Below, one piece after another: positions 13,433 through 21,251 of a DNA stretch of 25,889 nucleotides. The DNA comes from Neisseria sicca 4320. Lineage in GTDB: Bacteria; Pseudomonadota; Gammaproteobacteria; Burkholderiales; Neisseriaceae. A model generated the notes under the pieces. It was not told where the DNA came from, searched no databases, and worked only from the letters and a program-made list of their open reading frames with translations. Positions within the stretch are counted from its first letter, which is position 1, and every line of letters starts with the position of its first letter. The DNA lies in assembly GCF_000193735.1 (NCBI RefSeq), contig NZ_AEPF01000062.1:1-25889 (forward strand). The letters are read 5' to 3'. A program made the position numbers and the translations under genes.

Positions 13433-15292
13433 TTATTTTGTTTTAGCGGAAGGGTGGTTTTTACGCGGGGAAGCGGGGATGTTGAATCGACGCATGGTTT
13501 CTTTCAATAAACCGATGTCGCCTTCTTGTTTTAAACCTTCGGTCCAAACGGCTTTGGCATCTTCTTGCTTGCCGAGCTTCCACAAAACTTCGCCCAAATG
13601 CGAGGCGACTTCGGCGTCGGGATATTGTTCGAAGGCGTATTGCAGGTAGGGCAAGGCGGTTTCGGCATCGCCTTTCAGATAATATGCCCAACCGAGACTG
13701 TCGTTGACGGCGGGATTTTCCGGCTCAACCTGATACGCGGCCTGAATCAGTTTGAATGCTTCGTTTAAATCATATTTCGGGGAAGAAAGCATGATGTAGC
13801 CTAGTGCATTCATACCGCTGGTACTGTCGGGGGATATTTCCAACTGGCGGCGAAGGTCGGCAATGGCTTTGTCGCGCTCTCCAATTTTGTCGTAAACCAT
13901 GGCGCGTTGATAGAGGATGTCGGGCAGCAGTTGGTTGGCATCAGACTGTTTGGAAGCTTTTGCCATGAGTGTATTCAACTCTGATAGTGCTTTTTTAGGG
14001 TTGTCGTGTTTGGCGATGGCAAACAGGGAAACACGTTGCAATTCGCGCGCACCGAAAAAGCGTCCTTGCTGCTCGGGCAGTTTGAGCGCACGTTGTGCCA
14101 ATTCCCACGCGGCTTTGCCGTTGCCTTGTTCGGCTTCGAGCGAAGCGCCGAGAACGGTTTTGTCGAAAATGTAATCCGCAGAATTGATTTTGCCGAGCCA
14201 TTGTTTGGCCTTGACGTAATCTTTGGCATCGGCATAAGTCATGGCGCCGATCAGGGCGGCACGGCTTTGTTGTTGGCTTGTGCCGGATTGGTAGGCTTTT
14301 TCGAGGTAATGGTTGACAACGGATAAGTCATCTTTACGGCTGGAGGAAAGTATCGCAGCCTGGATAAACAAATCGGGCGAGGGGTTGTCTTCCAGTAACG
14401 TTTTCAGACGACTGTATGCCTTGTCGGGGCGGTGGTTGGCAACCAGGTTGGTGATTTCAAGCTCCTGCCATACGGATGACAGTTTGCGCGTGTCGGTTTG
14501 TTCGAAGAATCCGTTGAGGATTTCCGGACTGCGTTGCGCCATCAGGCGCAAGGTGAGCATGGTCGGAGGCAGGATTTCTGAATCCAGTTTGGCGAGCCTT
14601 TGCAGGGCGGCAATGGCATTTTTTTTCTTGCCGTCGTATGCGCTGTAAATGGCATCTGCAATCGCTGCTTCAGGCATTTCAGGGTATTTGAGTGTTTCTT
14701 TATGAACTTGTGCCGAGGCCTTTTCTGCTAAATCAGGCTGCTGGACGGCGGTTTGGGCCAGAAGTAGGAAAATACGGCGGTTTTGTTCTTCGGTAGCGCC
14801 TGCAAGGACTTCATCCAAGCCGCTGAGGCGTTTGTCGTTTTTTCCGAGTAGAAGGTCGCGCAGCCAGGTCATGCGTTTTTGCGCTGCACCCGGAACAGGT
14901 TCGATTTCCCGCCATTTTTGATAAATCAATTCGGCCTGTTCGAATGCATTGAGTGAAACCGCCATTTCCAATGCGCGTTCTGCTACATCGGGTGATTTTG
15001 TGCGGTCAAGCATATGCATATAGGTGCCCAAAGCCATACCGGCATCCCCTTTTTGCAAGGCCATCTCGCCGCCTAAAAGCGTGAAAACTTTCCAAGCGCG
15101 ATCGTTTGCAGCAATCAAGCGTTCTTGTTCCGCGAGCCTTGCTTCAGGCGTGCGGCGGTTTTTTTTCTGAATGGTTTGGGATTGGATTTTGACTTCTGGT
15201 ACAGATTCTTTTTTGGCGGCGGTGGTTTGGGCAGAAAAAAGCAGCATGACGGCGGCTGTCAGTGTGCGGATATGGGACGGAGACAAAAACAT
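13433..15292 (-). CDS. Periplasmic/envelope TPR-repeat protein
   Basis: A 619-residue exported protein. Residues 1 to about 26 form a signal peptide (hydrophobic TAAVMLLFSAQTTAA, no lipobox Cys). The rest is almost wholly helical with many tetratricopeptide-like helix pairs; the clearest repeats are near the C-terminus, such as ILYQRAMVYDKIGERDKAI and DSLGWAYYLKGDAETALPYL. TPR proteins scaffold protein complexes; this one's partners are unknown. Large TPR genes just upstream of lolB recur in betaproteobacteria, which hints at a role in envelope assembly, but that is inference. An uptake-sequence core (14403-14412) lies in the coding region. It is the first gene of the run through lolB and ispE to the tRNAs. 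Confidence 0.88.
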   Translation of the reverse strand: MFLSPSHIRTLTAAVMLLFSAQTTAAKKESVPEVKIQSQTIQKKNRRTPEARLAEQERLIAANDRAWKVFTLLGGEMALQKGDAGMALGTYMHMLDRTKSPDVAERALEMAVSLNAFEQAELIYQKWREIEPVPGAAQKRMTWLRDLLLGKNDKRLSGLDEVLAGATEEQNRRIFLLLAQTAVQQPDLAEKASAQVHKETLKYPEMPEAAIADAIYSAYDGKKKNAIAALQRLAKLDSEILPPTMLTLRLMAQRSPEILNGFFEQTDTRKLSSVWQELEITNLVANHRPDKAYSRLKTLLEDNPSPDLFIQAAILSSSRKDDLSVVNHYLEKAYQSGTSQQQSRAALIGAMTYADAKDYVKAKQWLGKINSADYIFDKTVLGASLEAEQGNGKAAWELAQRALKLPEQQGRFFGARELQRVSLFAIAKHDNPKKALSELNTLMAKASKQSDANQLLPDILYQRAMVYDKIGERDKAIADLRRQLEISPDSTSGMNALGYIMLSSPKYDLNEAFKLIQAAYQVEPENPAVNDSLGWAYYLKGDAETALPYLQYAFEQYPDAEVASHLGEVLWKLGKQEDAKAVWTEGLKQEGDIGLLKETMRRFNIPASPRKNHPSAKTK

Positions 15293-15428
15293 GATAAGCC
15301 TTTATTCAAAAAAAACGGACTGAAGCGCAGATAATCCGTCGTGAAAACAGCCGATACTTTATCACAAGCGCTTGTCTTTGTAGATTCCTGAGCTTTAAGT
15401 AACCGTAAACCTAATGTAATATTCTTTT

Positions 15429-15440
15429 TTCAGACGACCT
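15429..15440 (-). repeat. Single DNA uptake sequence
   Basis: TTCAGACGACCT, the complement of AGGTCGTCTGAA, in the divergent intergenic region before the Nudix gene. Confidence 0.9.
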
Positions 15441-15467
15441 ATCAATCATTCTTTTCGGAGTCTGTAT

Positions 15468-16097
15468 ATGGAGATGAGGCAGAACGATCTTGTGGATTTT
15501 TTCGGGCAGGCATTTCGTTATGCCAGCATAGCGCAAGAGGAACGAAACCGTTTTGTCCGGCAGGAAGGTAAAACAGCCGCCGTTTTGCTGGCAGTCGTTC
15601 GGCGAGAAGGGCGGTGGCAAATTGTGCTGACGCGTCGCGCCGATACCCTGCGACACCATACCGGGCAGATTGCTTTTGCCGGCGGCAGGTCAGACGAAGG
15701 GGATAAAGACTTTATTGTGACGGCATTGCGTGAAACTGAAGAGGAGACGGGGATTGCACCGCATTTTTGGCAGGTTTTTCCACTGTTGCCGCCTTATTAC
15801 ACGCCGTCCGGTTATGAAGTGCATCCGGTTTTGGCACTCTGTCCGGAAAATCCGCCAACTTGCGTCAATAGTGGTGAAGTGGCTGAAATCTTCTACTTGC
15901 CATTGGATTTTGCATTAGATATGGACAACTATAGCAGCCGCAGCTTCATCTATGAAGGCAATATGATCGCTACGCCTGTTTTGCCGTATTTGCACTACGA
16001 TATTTGGGGGTTGACTGCACTGATATTGTATGGGTTGGCAGAACGCTACCGGTATTATTGTGCCGGTCGGAAGGGTATTCGGAAGGGTATAAAGTGA
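15468..16097 (+). CDS. nudL: Nudix hydrolase, CoA pyrophosphatase (NudL) type
   Basis: The product (209 residues) carries the NudL/YeaB-specific motif VLTRRADTLRHHTGQIAFAG (about 53-72) directly before the Nudix box, which ends REXXEE-like as LRETEEETGI (87-96). Family members cut CoA and its derivatives to 3',5'-ADP and 4'-phosphopantetheine in the presence of Mg or Mn. The first glutamate of the textbook Nudix box is not conserved here, as in part of the family. GGAG lies 7 nt before the ATG. The C-terminal 15 residues are basic. It is divergent from the TPR gene and alone in its unit. Confidence 0.87.
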   Translation: MEMRQNDLVDFFGQAFRYASIAQEERNRFVRQEGKTAAVLLAVVRREGRWQIVLTRRADTLRHHTGQIAFAGGRSDEGDKDFIVTALRETEEETGIAPHFWQVFPLLPPYYTPSGYEVHPVLALCPENPPTCVNSGEVAEIFYLPLDFALDMDNYSSRSFIYEGNMIATPVLPYLHYDIWGLTALILYGLAERYRYYCAGRKGIRKGIK

Positions 16098-16289
16098 AAA
16101 TACGGATACAGGATTTTGCTGTGCTTTACTGTTGGAGTTATTACAGTGAAATTGTGTCATGATAAAATTAACACATTGATGATTATTACAAAATCATTTT
16201 TTTTGACAATGTGGTCTGGGAATGAAGCCGACGAATTATTGTGCGCCCGGATAGCTGGTACTTTGAAATATAAAGTAAGAGGAAAGTTT

Positions 16290-17153
16290 ATGAGACCGAT
16301 TAAAAAAGCCGTTTTCCCCGTAGCCGGTATGGGTACGCGCTTTCTGCCTGCCACCAAAGCCAGTCCGAAAGAAATGCTGCCTATCGTCGATAAGCCGTTG
16401 ATTCAATATGCGGTAGAAGAAGCAGTAGAAGCGGGTTGCACAGAAATGGTGTTCATTACAGGCCGCAACAAACGCAGCATCGAAGACCATTTCGACAAAG
16501 CCTACGAGCTGGAAACCGAGCTGGAAATGCGTCAAAAAGACAAGCTGCTGGAACACGTCAAAGACATCTTGCCTTCTAACATTACCTGCCTTTACATTCG
16601 TCAAGCCGAGGCTTTGGGTTTAGGACACGCCGTATTGTGTGCTCGTGCCGCAGTGGGCGACGAACCCTTTGCCGTTATTCTCGCCGACGACCTGATTGAC
16701 GCACCCAAAGGCGCACTGAAGCAAATGGTCGATATCTACAATCAAAGCGGCAACAGCGTTTTGGGCGTGGAAACCGTCGATCCGTCACAAACCGGCTCTT
16801 ACGGCATTGTAGAAGTGGAAAAATTAAACAGCTTACAACGGATTACCAATATTGTAGAGAAACCGAAACCTGAAGAAGCACCGTCCAATCTTGCCGTTGT
16901 CGGTCGTTATATTCTGACTCCGCGTATTTTCAGCCTGCTGGAAAACCTGCCGCGCGGCGCGGGCAACGAAATCCAACTGACTGACGGCATTGCCCGCCTG
17001 TTGGATCACGAGTTCGTCCTCGCCCATGCCTTCGATGGCAAACGCTACGACTGCGGCAGCAAACTGGGTTATCTCGAAGCTACCGTCGCCTACGGCTTGA
17101 AACATCCGGAAACCGGTGCGCAGTTCCGCGAACTCTTAAAACAATATTCTTAA
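16290..17153 (+). CDS. galU: UTP--glucose-1-phosphate uridylyltransferase
   Basis: Makes UDP-glucose from UTP and glucose-1-phosphate, the donor for lipooligosaccharide and other glycan synthesis. The 287-residue product starts MRPIKKAVFPVAGMGTRFLP, containing the nucleotide-binding GxGTRFLP (13-20), followed by KASPKEMLPIVDKPLIQYAV, and has the sugar-binding segment GYLEATVAYGLKHPE at the end. I chose the ATG at 16290 because AAGAGGAAAG precedes it and homology starts there; the open frame extends 58 codons upstream through AT-rich, promoter-like sequence. The 192-bp upstream region contains a TTGACA (16203-16208) without a matched -10 box. An uptake-sequence terminator follows. Confidence 0.97.
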   Translation: MRPIKKAVFPVAGMGTRFLPATKASPKEMLPIVDKPLIQYAVEEAVEAGCTEMVFITGRNKRSIEDHFDKAYELETELEMRQKDKLLEHVKDILPSNITCLYIRQAEALGLGHAVLCARAAVGDEPFAVILADDLIDAPKGALKQMVDIYNQSGNSVLGVETVDPSQTGSYGIVEVEKLNSLQRITNIVEKPKPEEAPSNLAVVGRYILTPRIFSLLENLPRGAGNEIQLTDGIARLLDHEFVLAHAFDGKRYDCGSKLGYLEATVAYGLKHPETGAQFRELLKQYS

Positions 17154-17176
17154 GCCTGATCTAGTCTTGAAAAGAT

Positions 17177-17221
17177 AAGGTCGTCTGAAAGAGTCTCTTG
17201 ATTTCTTTTCAGACGACCTTT
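17177..17221. terminator. Uptake-sequence terminator after galU
   Basis: AAGGTCGTCTGAAA (17177-17190) and its complement (17207-17220) form a perfect 14-bp stem with a 16-nt loop, ending in TTT. It separates galU from the pseudouridine synthase gene. Confidence 0.7.
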
Positions 17222-17231
17222 CCTATTGAAG

Positions 17232-17240
17232 TGATATAAT
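17232..17240 (+). promoter_or_regulatory. Extended -10 promoter of the pseudouridine synthase gene
   Basis: TGATATAAT matches an extended -10 element (TG, one base, TATAAT) perfectly. The predicted start near 17247 leaves a 23-nt leader before the ATG at 17270. No clear -35 box, which extended -10 promoters can lack. Confidence 0.5.
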
Positions 17241-17269
17241 CTGTTTTCTCTTTTAAATTCAGACATATT

Positions 17270-18013
17270 ATGGACAATACATCCGAAGAAACCATGCGCC
17301 TTTCCAAGCGTATGGCGCAATTGGGCTTGTGCTCGCGCCGCGAGGCAGACAGCTACATCGAGCAAGGCTGGGTCAAGGTCAACGGGCAAACCGCCGTACT
17401 CGGCCAGAAAGTAACCGAACGTGACCGCATCGACCTCAACCGGCAGGCGCATGAAAAACAGGCGGAGCGCGTCACCATCCTGCTCAACAAGCCCGTCGGC
17501 TACGTCAGCGCGCAGGCGGAAAAAGGCTATAAATCCGCCGCCGAGCTGATTACCGCCGACAACCGCTGGGAAGGCGACGACAGCCGCATTCCGTTCAGCG
17601 AAAAACACAAATTCGGCTTGGCGCCCGCCGGACGGCTGGACATTGATTCCGTCGGATTGCTGGTGTTGACGCAGGACGGGCGCATCGCCAAGCAACTTAT
17701 CGGCGAAAACAGTGGCAGCGAAAAAGAATATCTGGTGCGTGTGCGCGGCAAATTGGACGAAAAAGGACTTGCCCTGCTTAACCACGGATTGAGTCTGGAC
17801 GGCGAGAAACTGCGTCCTGCCAAAGTAGAATGGCAAAACGAAGACCAACTGCGTTTCGTGTTGAAACAAGGCAAAAAGCGGCAAATCCGCCGTATGTGCG
17901 AACTCGTCGGTTTGCGCGTTGTCGGGCTGAAGCGGATTCGGATGGGTAAAGTCAAACTGGGTAAACTGCCCCCCGGCAAATGGCGTTATCTGCGGGCGGA
18001 TGAATCGTTTTAA
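17270..18013 (+). CDS. rluF: 23S rRNA pseudouridine synthase, RsuA/RluF type
   Basis: The 247-residue product has an N-terminal S4 RNA-binding domain (about 10-60, MRLSKRMAQLGLCSRREADS) and an RsuA-family pseudouridine synthase domain. Catalytic Asp124 lies in PAGRLDIDSVGLLVLT, and the end of the domain has KEYLVRVRGKL and KRQIRRMCE. Sequence is closest in style to RluF, which modifies U2604 of E. coli 23S rRNA, but RluB, RluE and RsuA share these motifs, so the exact target base is inferred. It lacks the long basic C-terminal tail of E. coli RluF. Its own extended -10 promoter lies upstream and an uptake-sequence pair lies downstream. Confidence 0.85.
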   Translation: MDNTSEETMRLSKRMAQLGLCSRREADSYIEQGWVKVNGQTAVLGQKVTERDRIDLNRQAHEKQAERVTILLNKPVGYVSAQAEKGYKSAAELITADNRWEGDDSRIPFSEKHKFGLAPAGRLDIDSVGLLVLTQDGRIAKQLIGENSGSEKEYLVRVRGKLDEKGLALLNHGLSLDGEKLRPAKVEWQNEDQLRFVLKQGKKRQIRRMCELVGLRVVGLKRIRMGKVKLGKLPPGKWRYLRADESF

Positions 18014-18050
18014 ACGTGTTAACCGCTGCTGTTTGCAGTACAACAGGAAT

Positions 18051-18088
18051 AGGTCGTCTGAAAATTGCGACACATTTTCAGACGACCT
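18051..18088. terminator. Inverted uptake-sequence pair after rluF
   Basis: Perfect 15-bp arms AGGTCGTCTGAAAAT (18051-18065) and complement (18074-18088), 8-nt loop. The downstream T content is modest (TTGGTTTTGG), so termination may be partial. Confidence 0.65.
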
Positions 18089-18198
18089 TGGTTTTGGGAT
18101 CTCAAATCTTGCTTATGTTTATTTATAACAGTGAATTGCATTTACAAAAGTACGCCCTGCCCCGGCTGGTATACGGTTAAATAATACTTTCGGAATTG

Positions 18199-18217
18199 TT
18201 TATTAATAATCATTATA
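18199..18217. promoter_or_regulatory. Candidate Fur box
   Basis: TTTATTAATAATCATTATA matches the 19-bp Fur consensus GATAATGATAATCATTATC at 14 positions, including an unbroken run of 11 (ATAATCATTAT). No clear promoter is attached to it, and AT-rich background makes chance matches more likely. Confidence 0.35.
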
Positions 18218-18412
18218 TTTTTATTCGAGAAGGTTTCTTTTTTGCCATAGCTCTTTCTGCCCTCCATTCTTCATAAAATTCAGATATTTTAATTTTATGT
18301 TATAAATGTTTAAGTTCCATCATCATCTATGAAAATAGCTTATAATAATAAATAAGTTTCAATTGATAAGTTATAAAAAAATCCCAATTCTAATAAAGCC
18401 GTGGCAGATACG

Positions 18413-18438
18413 ATAAGCGCATCAAATAAGCGCATCAA
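18413..18438. repeat. 13-bp perfect tandem duplication
   Basis: ATAAGCGCATCAA occurs twice back to back (18413-18425 and 18426-18438), 43 bp before the ubiA start. Confidence 0.9.
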
Positions 18439-18480
18439 AAAATTACATTTCGGATTTGCTGTGAAATTGACATTACCTAC

Positions 18481-19400
18481 ATGAAGATAAGACGTTTTCT
18501 CCTACATTTTCTCAACCGCCACGCCGTTGCCCGCATTTTGGTATACGGCAAGCTGATGCGCATCGACAAGCCCATCGGCACTTTGTTGCTGCTTTGGCCG
18601 ACCTATTGGGCGTTATGGGTTGCTTCGGAAGGCATTCCGCAGGCGGATATTTTTTGGGCGTTTACCGCCGGTACATTCTTTATGCGCAGCGCAGGCTGCG
18701 TGATCAACGACTTTGCCGACCGCAATTTTGATGGTTCGGTTGAGCGCACGAAAAACCGACCCTTTGCCCGCGGGCTGGTTTCTAAAACAGAAGCGATTCT
18801 GCTGACCGTCATCCTCTGTCTGCTCGCCGCCCTCTGCATGACGCCGCTGAACCTGTTGACTTGGGTGATGAGCGTTCCCGCGTTGTTTCTGGCGATGACC
18901 TATCCTTTTTACCAAACGGTTTTTTCCCGCTGCCGCAGTTTTATTTGGGGCTGGCGTTTTCTTTCGGGATTCCGATGGCGTTTGCCGCCGTCCGCAGCGG
19001 CGTGCCTTCTACGGCGTGGTTGATGTTTACCGCCAATGCTTTATGGACGCTTGCCTACGACACGATTTATGCGATGGCGGACAAAGAAGACGATTTGAAA
19101 ATCGGGATCAAAACTTCGGCAATCACGTTCGGCGAGCATGATATTTCCGCATCCATGCTCTGCCATTTTTGGTTTACCGCGCTGATGGCGGTGTTGGGTG
19201 TGAAAATCGGCGCGACATGGCCGTACTGGATCATGCTGCCTGCGGTAGCGTGGCTGCAAATCGGTCAATACCGTGCCATCAAAACGCGCGACCGCCAGAC
19301 TTGTTTTAAAGTATTTTTGGATAACAACCATATCGGTCTGCTCTGGTTCTTGGGTCTGTCGGGGCATTATTTGTGGACTGTGGCTGCTACGCGGTTGTAG
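18481..19400 (+). pseudogene. ubiA: 4-hydroxybenzoate octaprenyltransferase, interrupted by a frameshift
   Basis: UbiA prenylates 4-hydroxybenzoate in the inner membrane, the second step of ubiquinone synthesis. The gene is present over its full length but in two frames. The first frame gives residues 1 to about 148 with the first Asp motif INDFADRNFD (75-84). The second frame continues LPQFYLGLAFSFGIPMAFAA and has the second Asp motif DTIYAMADKEDD. The break falls at or near a T6 tract (18920-18925) within the conserved YPF...LPQ segment. One extra T, or -1 slippage there, restores a 306-residue protein. All catalytic motifs survive and there is no other damage, so this is a recent mutation, a homopolymer sequence error, or a gene rescued by slippage. 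The start ATG has no clear ribosome-binding site. Confidence 0.9.
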
Positions 19401-19418
19401 GGCAATAGAATGGATAAC

Positions 19419-19451
19419 ACGTCGTCTGAAAAGGTTTTCAGACGACGTTTT
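19419..19451 (+). terminator. Uptake-sequence terminator after ubiA
   Basis: Perfect 14-bp arms ACGTCGTCTGAAAA (19419-19432) and complement (19435-19448), running into TTTT. The outer bases differ from the usual AGG prefix on both arms, so the pair was kept symmetric. Confidence 0.8.
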
Positions 19452-19491
19452 GCTTTTTGGGGAAGGGCGGATTGATGATGGCGCTGGGTTT

Positions 19492-19647
19492 TATAGTGGA
19501 TTAACTTTAAACCGGTACGGCGTTGCCTCGCCTTAGCTCAAAGAGAACGATTCTCTAAGGTGCTGAAGCACCAAGAGAATCGGTTCCGTACTATCTGTAC
19601 TGTCTGCGGCTTCGTCGCCTTGTCCTGATTTTTGTTAATCCACTATA
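19492..19647. mobile_element. Correia repeat enclosed element, full-length form (156 bp)
   Basis: Bounded by TATAGTGGATTAA (from 19492) and its inverted copy TTAATCCACTATA (to 19647), with the inner sequences typical of Correia ends (TTTAAACCGGTACGG on one side, CTTGTCCTGATTTTTGT on the other). The length, 156 bp, is that of the full-length class. Its centre holds nested palindromes: AGAGAA/TTCTCT (19542-19556) and GGTGCT/AGCACC (19559-19572). These are non-autonomous elements of Neisseria that insert at TA and can carry promoters or RNase III sites. It lies between ubiA and ptsN. Confidence 0.95.
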
Positions 19648-19686
19648 TCTGGTATCCGAACCTGCGGTAAACCACTTGCCGCCGTT

Positions 19687-19698
19687 TTCAGACGACCT
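19687..19698 (-). repeat. Single DNA uptake sequence
   Basis: TTCAGACGACCT in the ptsN upstream region. Confidence 0.9.
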
Positions 19699-19772
19699 TG
19701 TGTATGAGTTAAGAAATATCAAAGAAACAGCGTTTCTTGTTAGCAATCTGAGTGTAAATTGAGTGTTTAGGA

Positions 19773-19801
19773 TTGAGGTTTGTACAGACAGTCGGTACAA
19801 T
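19773..19801 (+). promoter_or_regulatory. ptsN operon promoter
   Basis: TTGAGG (19773-19778) and TACAAT (19796-19801) are 17 bp apart, with a predicted start near 19808 and a leader of about 28 nt before ptsN. It lies outside the Correia element, so the operon does not depend on that element. Confidence 0.55.
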
Positions 19802-19835
19802 TCGATTTCATTTTGCCACATCAAAAGAGATTTCT

Positions 19836-20285
19836 ATGAGCCTTATCGGCGAAATTTTGCCTTTGTCCCATATCGTTTTGGACTTGGAAGTCGGCAGCAA
19901 AAAACGCTTGTTTGAAGAAGCGGGCCTGCTGCTTGAACATGAAGCAGAATTACCTCACGGCGATGTCTTCGACTGCCTGTTTGCCCGCGAAAAGCTGGGT
20001 TCGACCGGCTTGGGTCAGGGCGTCGCCATTCCGCACGGCCGTCATGCCTGCGTGAAAAAAGCCACCGGCGCGTTTATCCGCACGAAAGAACCGGTCGCTT
20101 TCGATGCGCCCGACGGCAAACCCGTATCCCTGATTTTCACTTTGTTGGTGCCGGAAAATGCGACCGGCGAGCATTTGGAAGTCTTGTCCAAACTGGCGGG
20201 CAGGTTCTCGCAAAAAGCCGTCCGTGAAGCCTTGATGTCCGCGACCTCTGCCGAGGAGGTGCGCAAACTTCTGGCAGAAGAGTAA
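19836..20285 (+). CDS. ptsN: Nitrogen-related PTS enzyme IIA (EIIA-Ntr)
   Basis: A 149-residue cytoplasmic PTS IIA domain protein (fructose/mannitol type). The phosphorylated histidine is His67 in GVAIPHGRH (62-70), and the family pattern LFAREKLGSTGLGQGVAIPH is complete. It takes phosphate from PEP through EI and NPr/HPr and regulates targets rather than moving sugar. I chose the ATG at 19836, with AAAGAGA upstream; the frame is open earlier but would include the promoter. It overlaps nothing and is followed 3 bp later by hprK, so the two are translated as an operon. Confidence 0.95.
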   Translation: MSLIGEILPLSHIVLDLEVGSKKRLFEEAGLLLEHEAELPHGDVFDCLFAREKLGSTGLGQGVAIPHGRHACVKKATGAFIRTKEPVAFDAPDGKPVSLIFTLLVPENATGEHLEVLSKLAGRFSQKAVREALMSATSAEEVRKLLAEE

Positions 20286-20288
20286 AGA

Positions 20289-21251
20289 ATGCCCAGTATA
20301 TCCGTCCGCCGCCTGTTTTCCGATAATCAGCACAAGCTCCAACTTGCTTGGGCGGCAGGCAATTCGGGTGCGGACAACCGTATCGGAGTAGAGGCCGACA
20401 AACCCGTTTTGGCGTTGGTCGGCCATTTGAATTTTATCCATCCCAATCAAATCCAAGTCGTCGGCGTTGCCGAAGCCGAATATCTCAAGCGCCTCGAATC
20501 GGGTGAATTGAATTACGATTTCGGCGAACTCTTTGACATCCCCATGTCGCTGGTCATCGTTGCCAACGGTCTGGCGGTTTCGCCCAAATTGCGCGACTAC
20601 TGCCATAAAAACGACATCCCGCTGCTGACTTCCAAGCTCGAAAGCCCGTATTTGATGGACGTGTTGCGGATTTATCTGCAACGCACGCTGGCGACTTCCA
20701 TCGTCAAACACGGCGTATTCCTCGATGTATTTGAAGTCGGCGTGTTGATTACCGGTCATTCCGGCTTGGGTAAAAGCGAGTTGGCGTTAGAATTGATTTC
20801 GCGCGGACACAGCCTGATTGCCGATGATGCGGTCGAGCTTTTCCGCACAGGCCCCGAAACGCTTGAAGGCCGCTGCCCGCCAATGCTGCGCGATTTCCTT
20901 GAAGTGCGCGGTTTGGGCATACTCAACATCCGCCACATTTTCGGAGAAACCTCCATCCGTCCGAAAAAAATCCTCCAGTTGATCATCAACCTTGCCGCTG
21001 CCGACGACGATTACATGAAGCAGCTCGACCGCTTGAGCATACGCACGGAAACCGAGTCCATTCTCAACGTCAATGTCCGTTCCGTCACCCTGCCTGTCGC
21101 CGTCGGTCGAAACCTTGCGGTATTGGTTGAAGCGGCGGTGCGCAACTACATCCTCCAGTTGCGCGGCAAAGACAGCACCAAAGAATTCCTCGAACGCCAT
21201 CAAACACAACTCAAAGAAAACGAACAAAACCATGAAAATCGTCCTGATTAG
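20289..21251 (+). CDS. hprK: HPr kinase/phosphorylase
   Basis: A bifunctional enzyme that phosphorylates and dephosphorylates HPr on serine. The 320-residue product has an N-terminal regulatory domain (about 1-130) and a C-terminal kinase domain with Walker A GHSGLGKS (156-163), the acidic pair ADDAVEL (178-184), and the HprK signature LEVRGLGILNI (204-214); KHGVF (140-144) precedes the kinase core. In Neisseria and other proteobacteria with an incomplete PTS it is found beside ptsN and rapZ and is thought to be regulatory. The 3' end overlaps rapZ by 20 bp. Confidence 0.96.
   Translation: MPSISVRRLFSDNQHKLQLAWAAGNSGADNRIGVEADKPVLALVGHLNFIHPNQIQVVGVAEAEYLKRLESGELNYDFGELFDIPMSLVIVANGLAVSPKLRDYCHKNDIPLLTSKLESPYLMDVLRIYLQRTLATSIVKHGVFLDVFEVGVLITGHSGLGKSELALELISRGHSLIADDAVELFRTGPETLEGRCPPMLRDFLEVRGLGILNIRHIFGETSIRPKKILQLIINLAAADDDYMKQLDRLSIRTETESILNVNVRSVTLPVAVGRNLAVLVEAAVRNYILQLRGKDSTKEFLERHQTQLKENEQNHENRPD

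Larger units (their letters stand above)
18089..18480. other. AT-rich gene-poor region upstream of ubiA
   Basis: About 390 bp without a convincing gene and with much higher AT content than its neighbours. It contains a Fur-box-like sequence (18199-18217), a 13-bp tandem duplication (18413-18438) and, on the minus strand, a short protein-like stretch (KISEFYEEWRAERAMAKKKP, about 18225-18290) with stop codons a few residues before and after it. I read it as decayed or foreign sequence with possible regulatory signals. Confidence 0.5.

Noticed and set aside
16116..16289. N-terminal extension of galU by 58 codons
   Set aside because: The extension is AT-rich, unrelated to GalU proteins, and the internal ATG at 16290 has a strong ribosome-binding site.
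17150..18073. A 307-codon open frame on the minus strand opposite rluF
   Set aside because: It mirrors the certain RluF coding sequence and its sequence has no recognisable domain; it also runs through both flanking terminators.
18225..18290. A minus-strand mini-gene starting at ATG with the peptide MAKKKPSRIKI
   Set aside because: Eleven codons, with upstream in-frame sequence broken by a stop; more likely debris of a lost gene.
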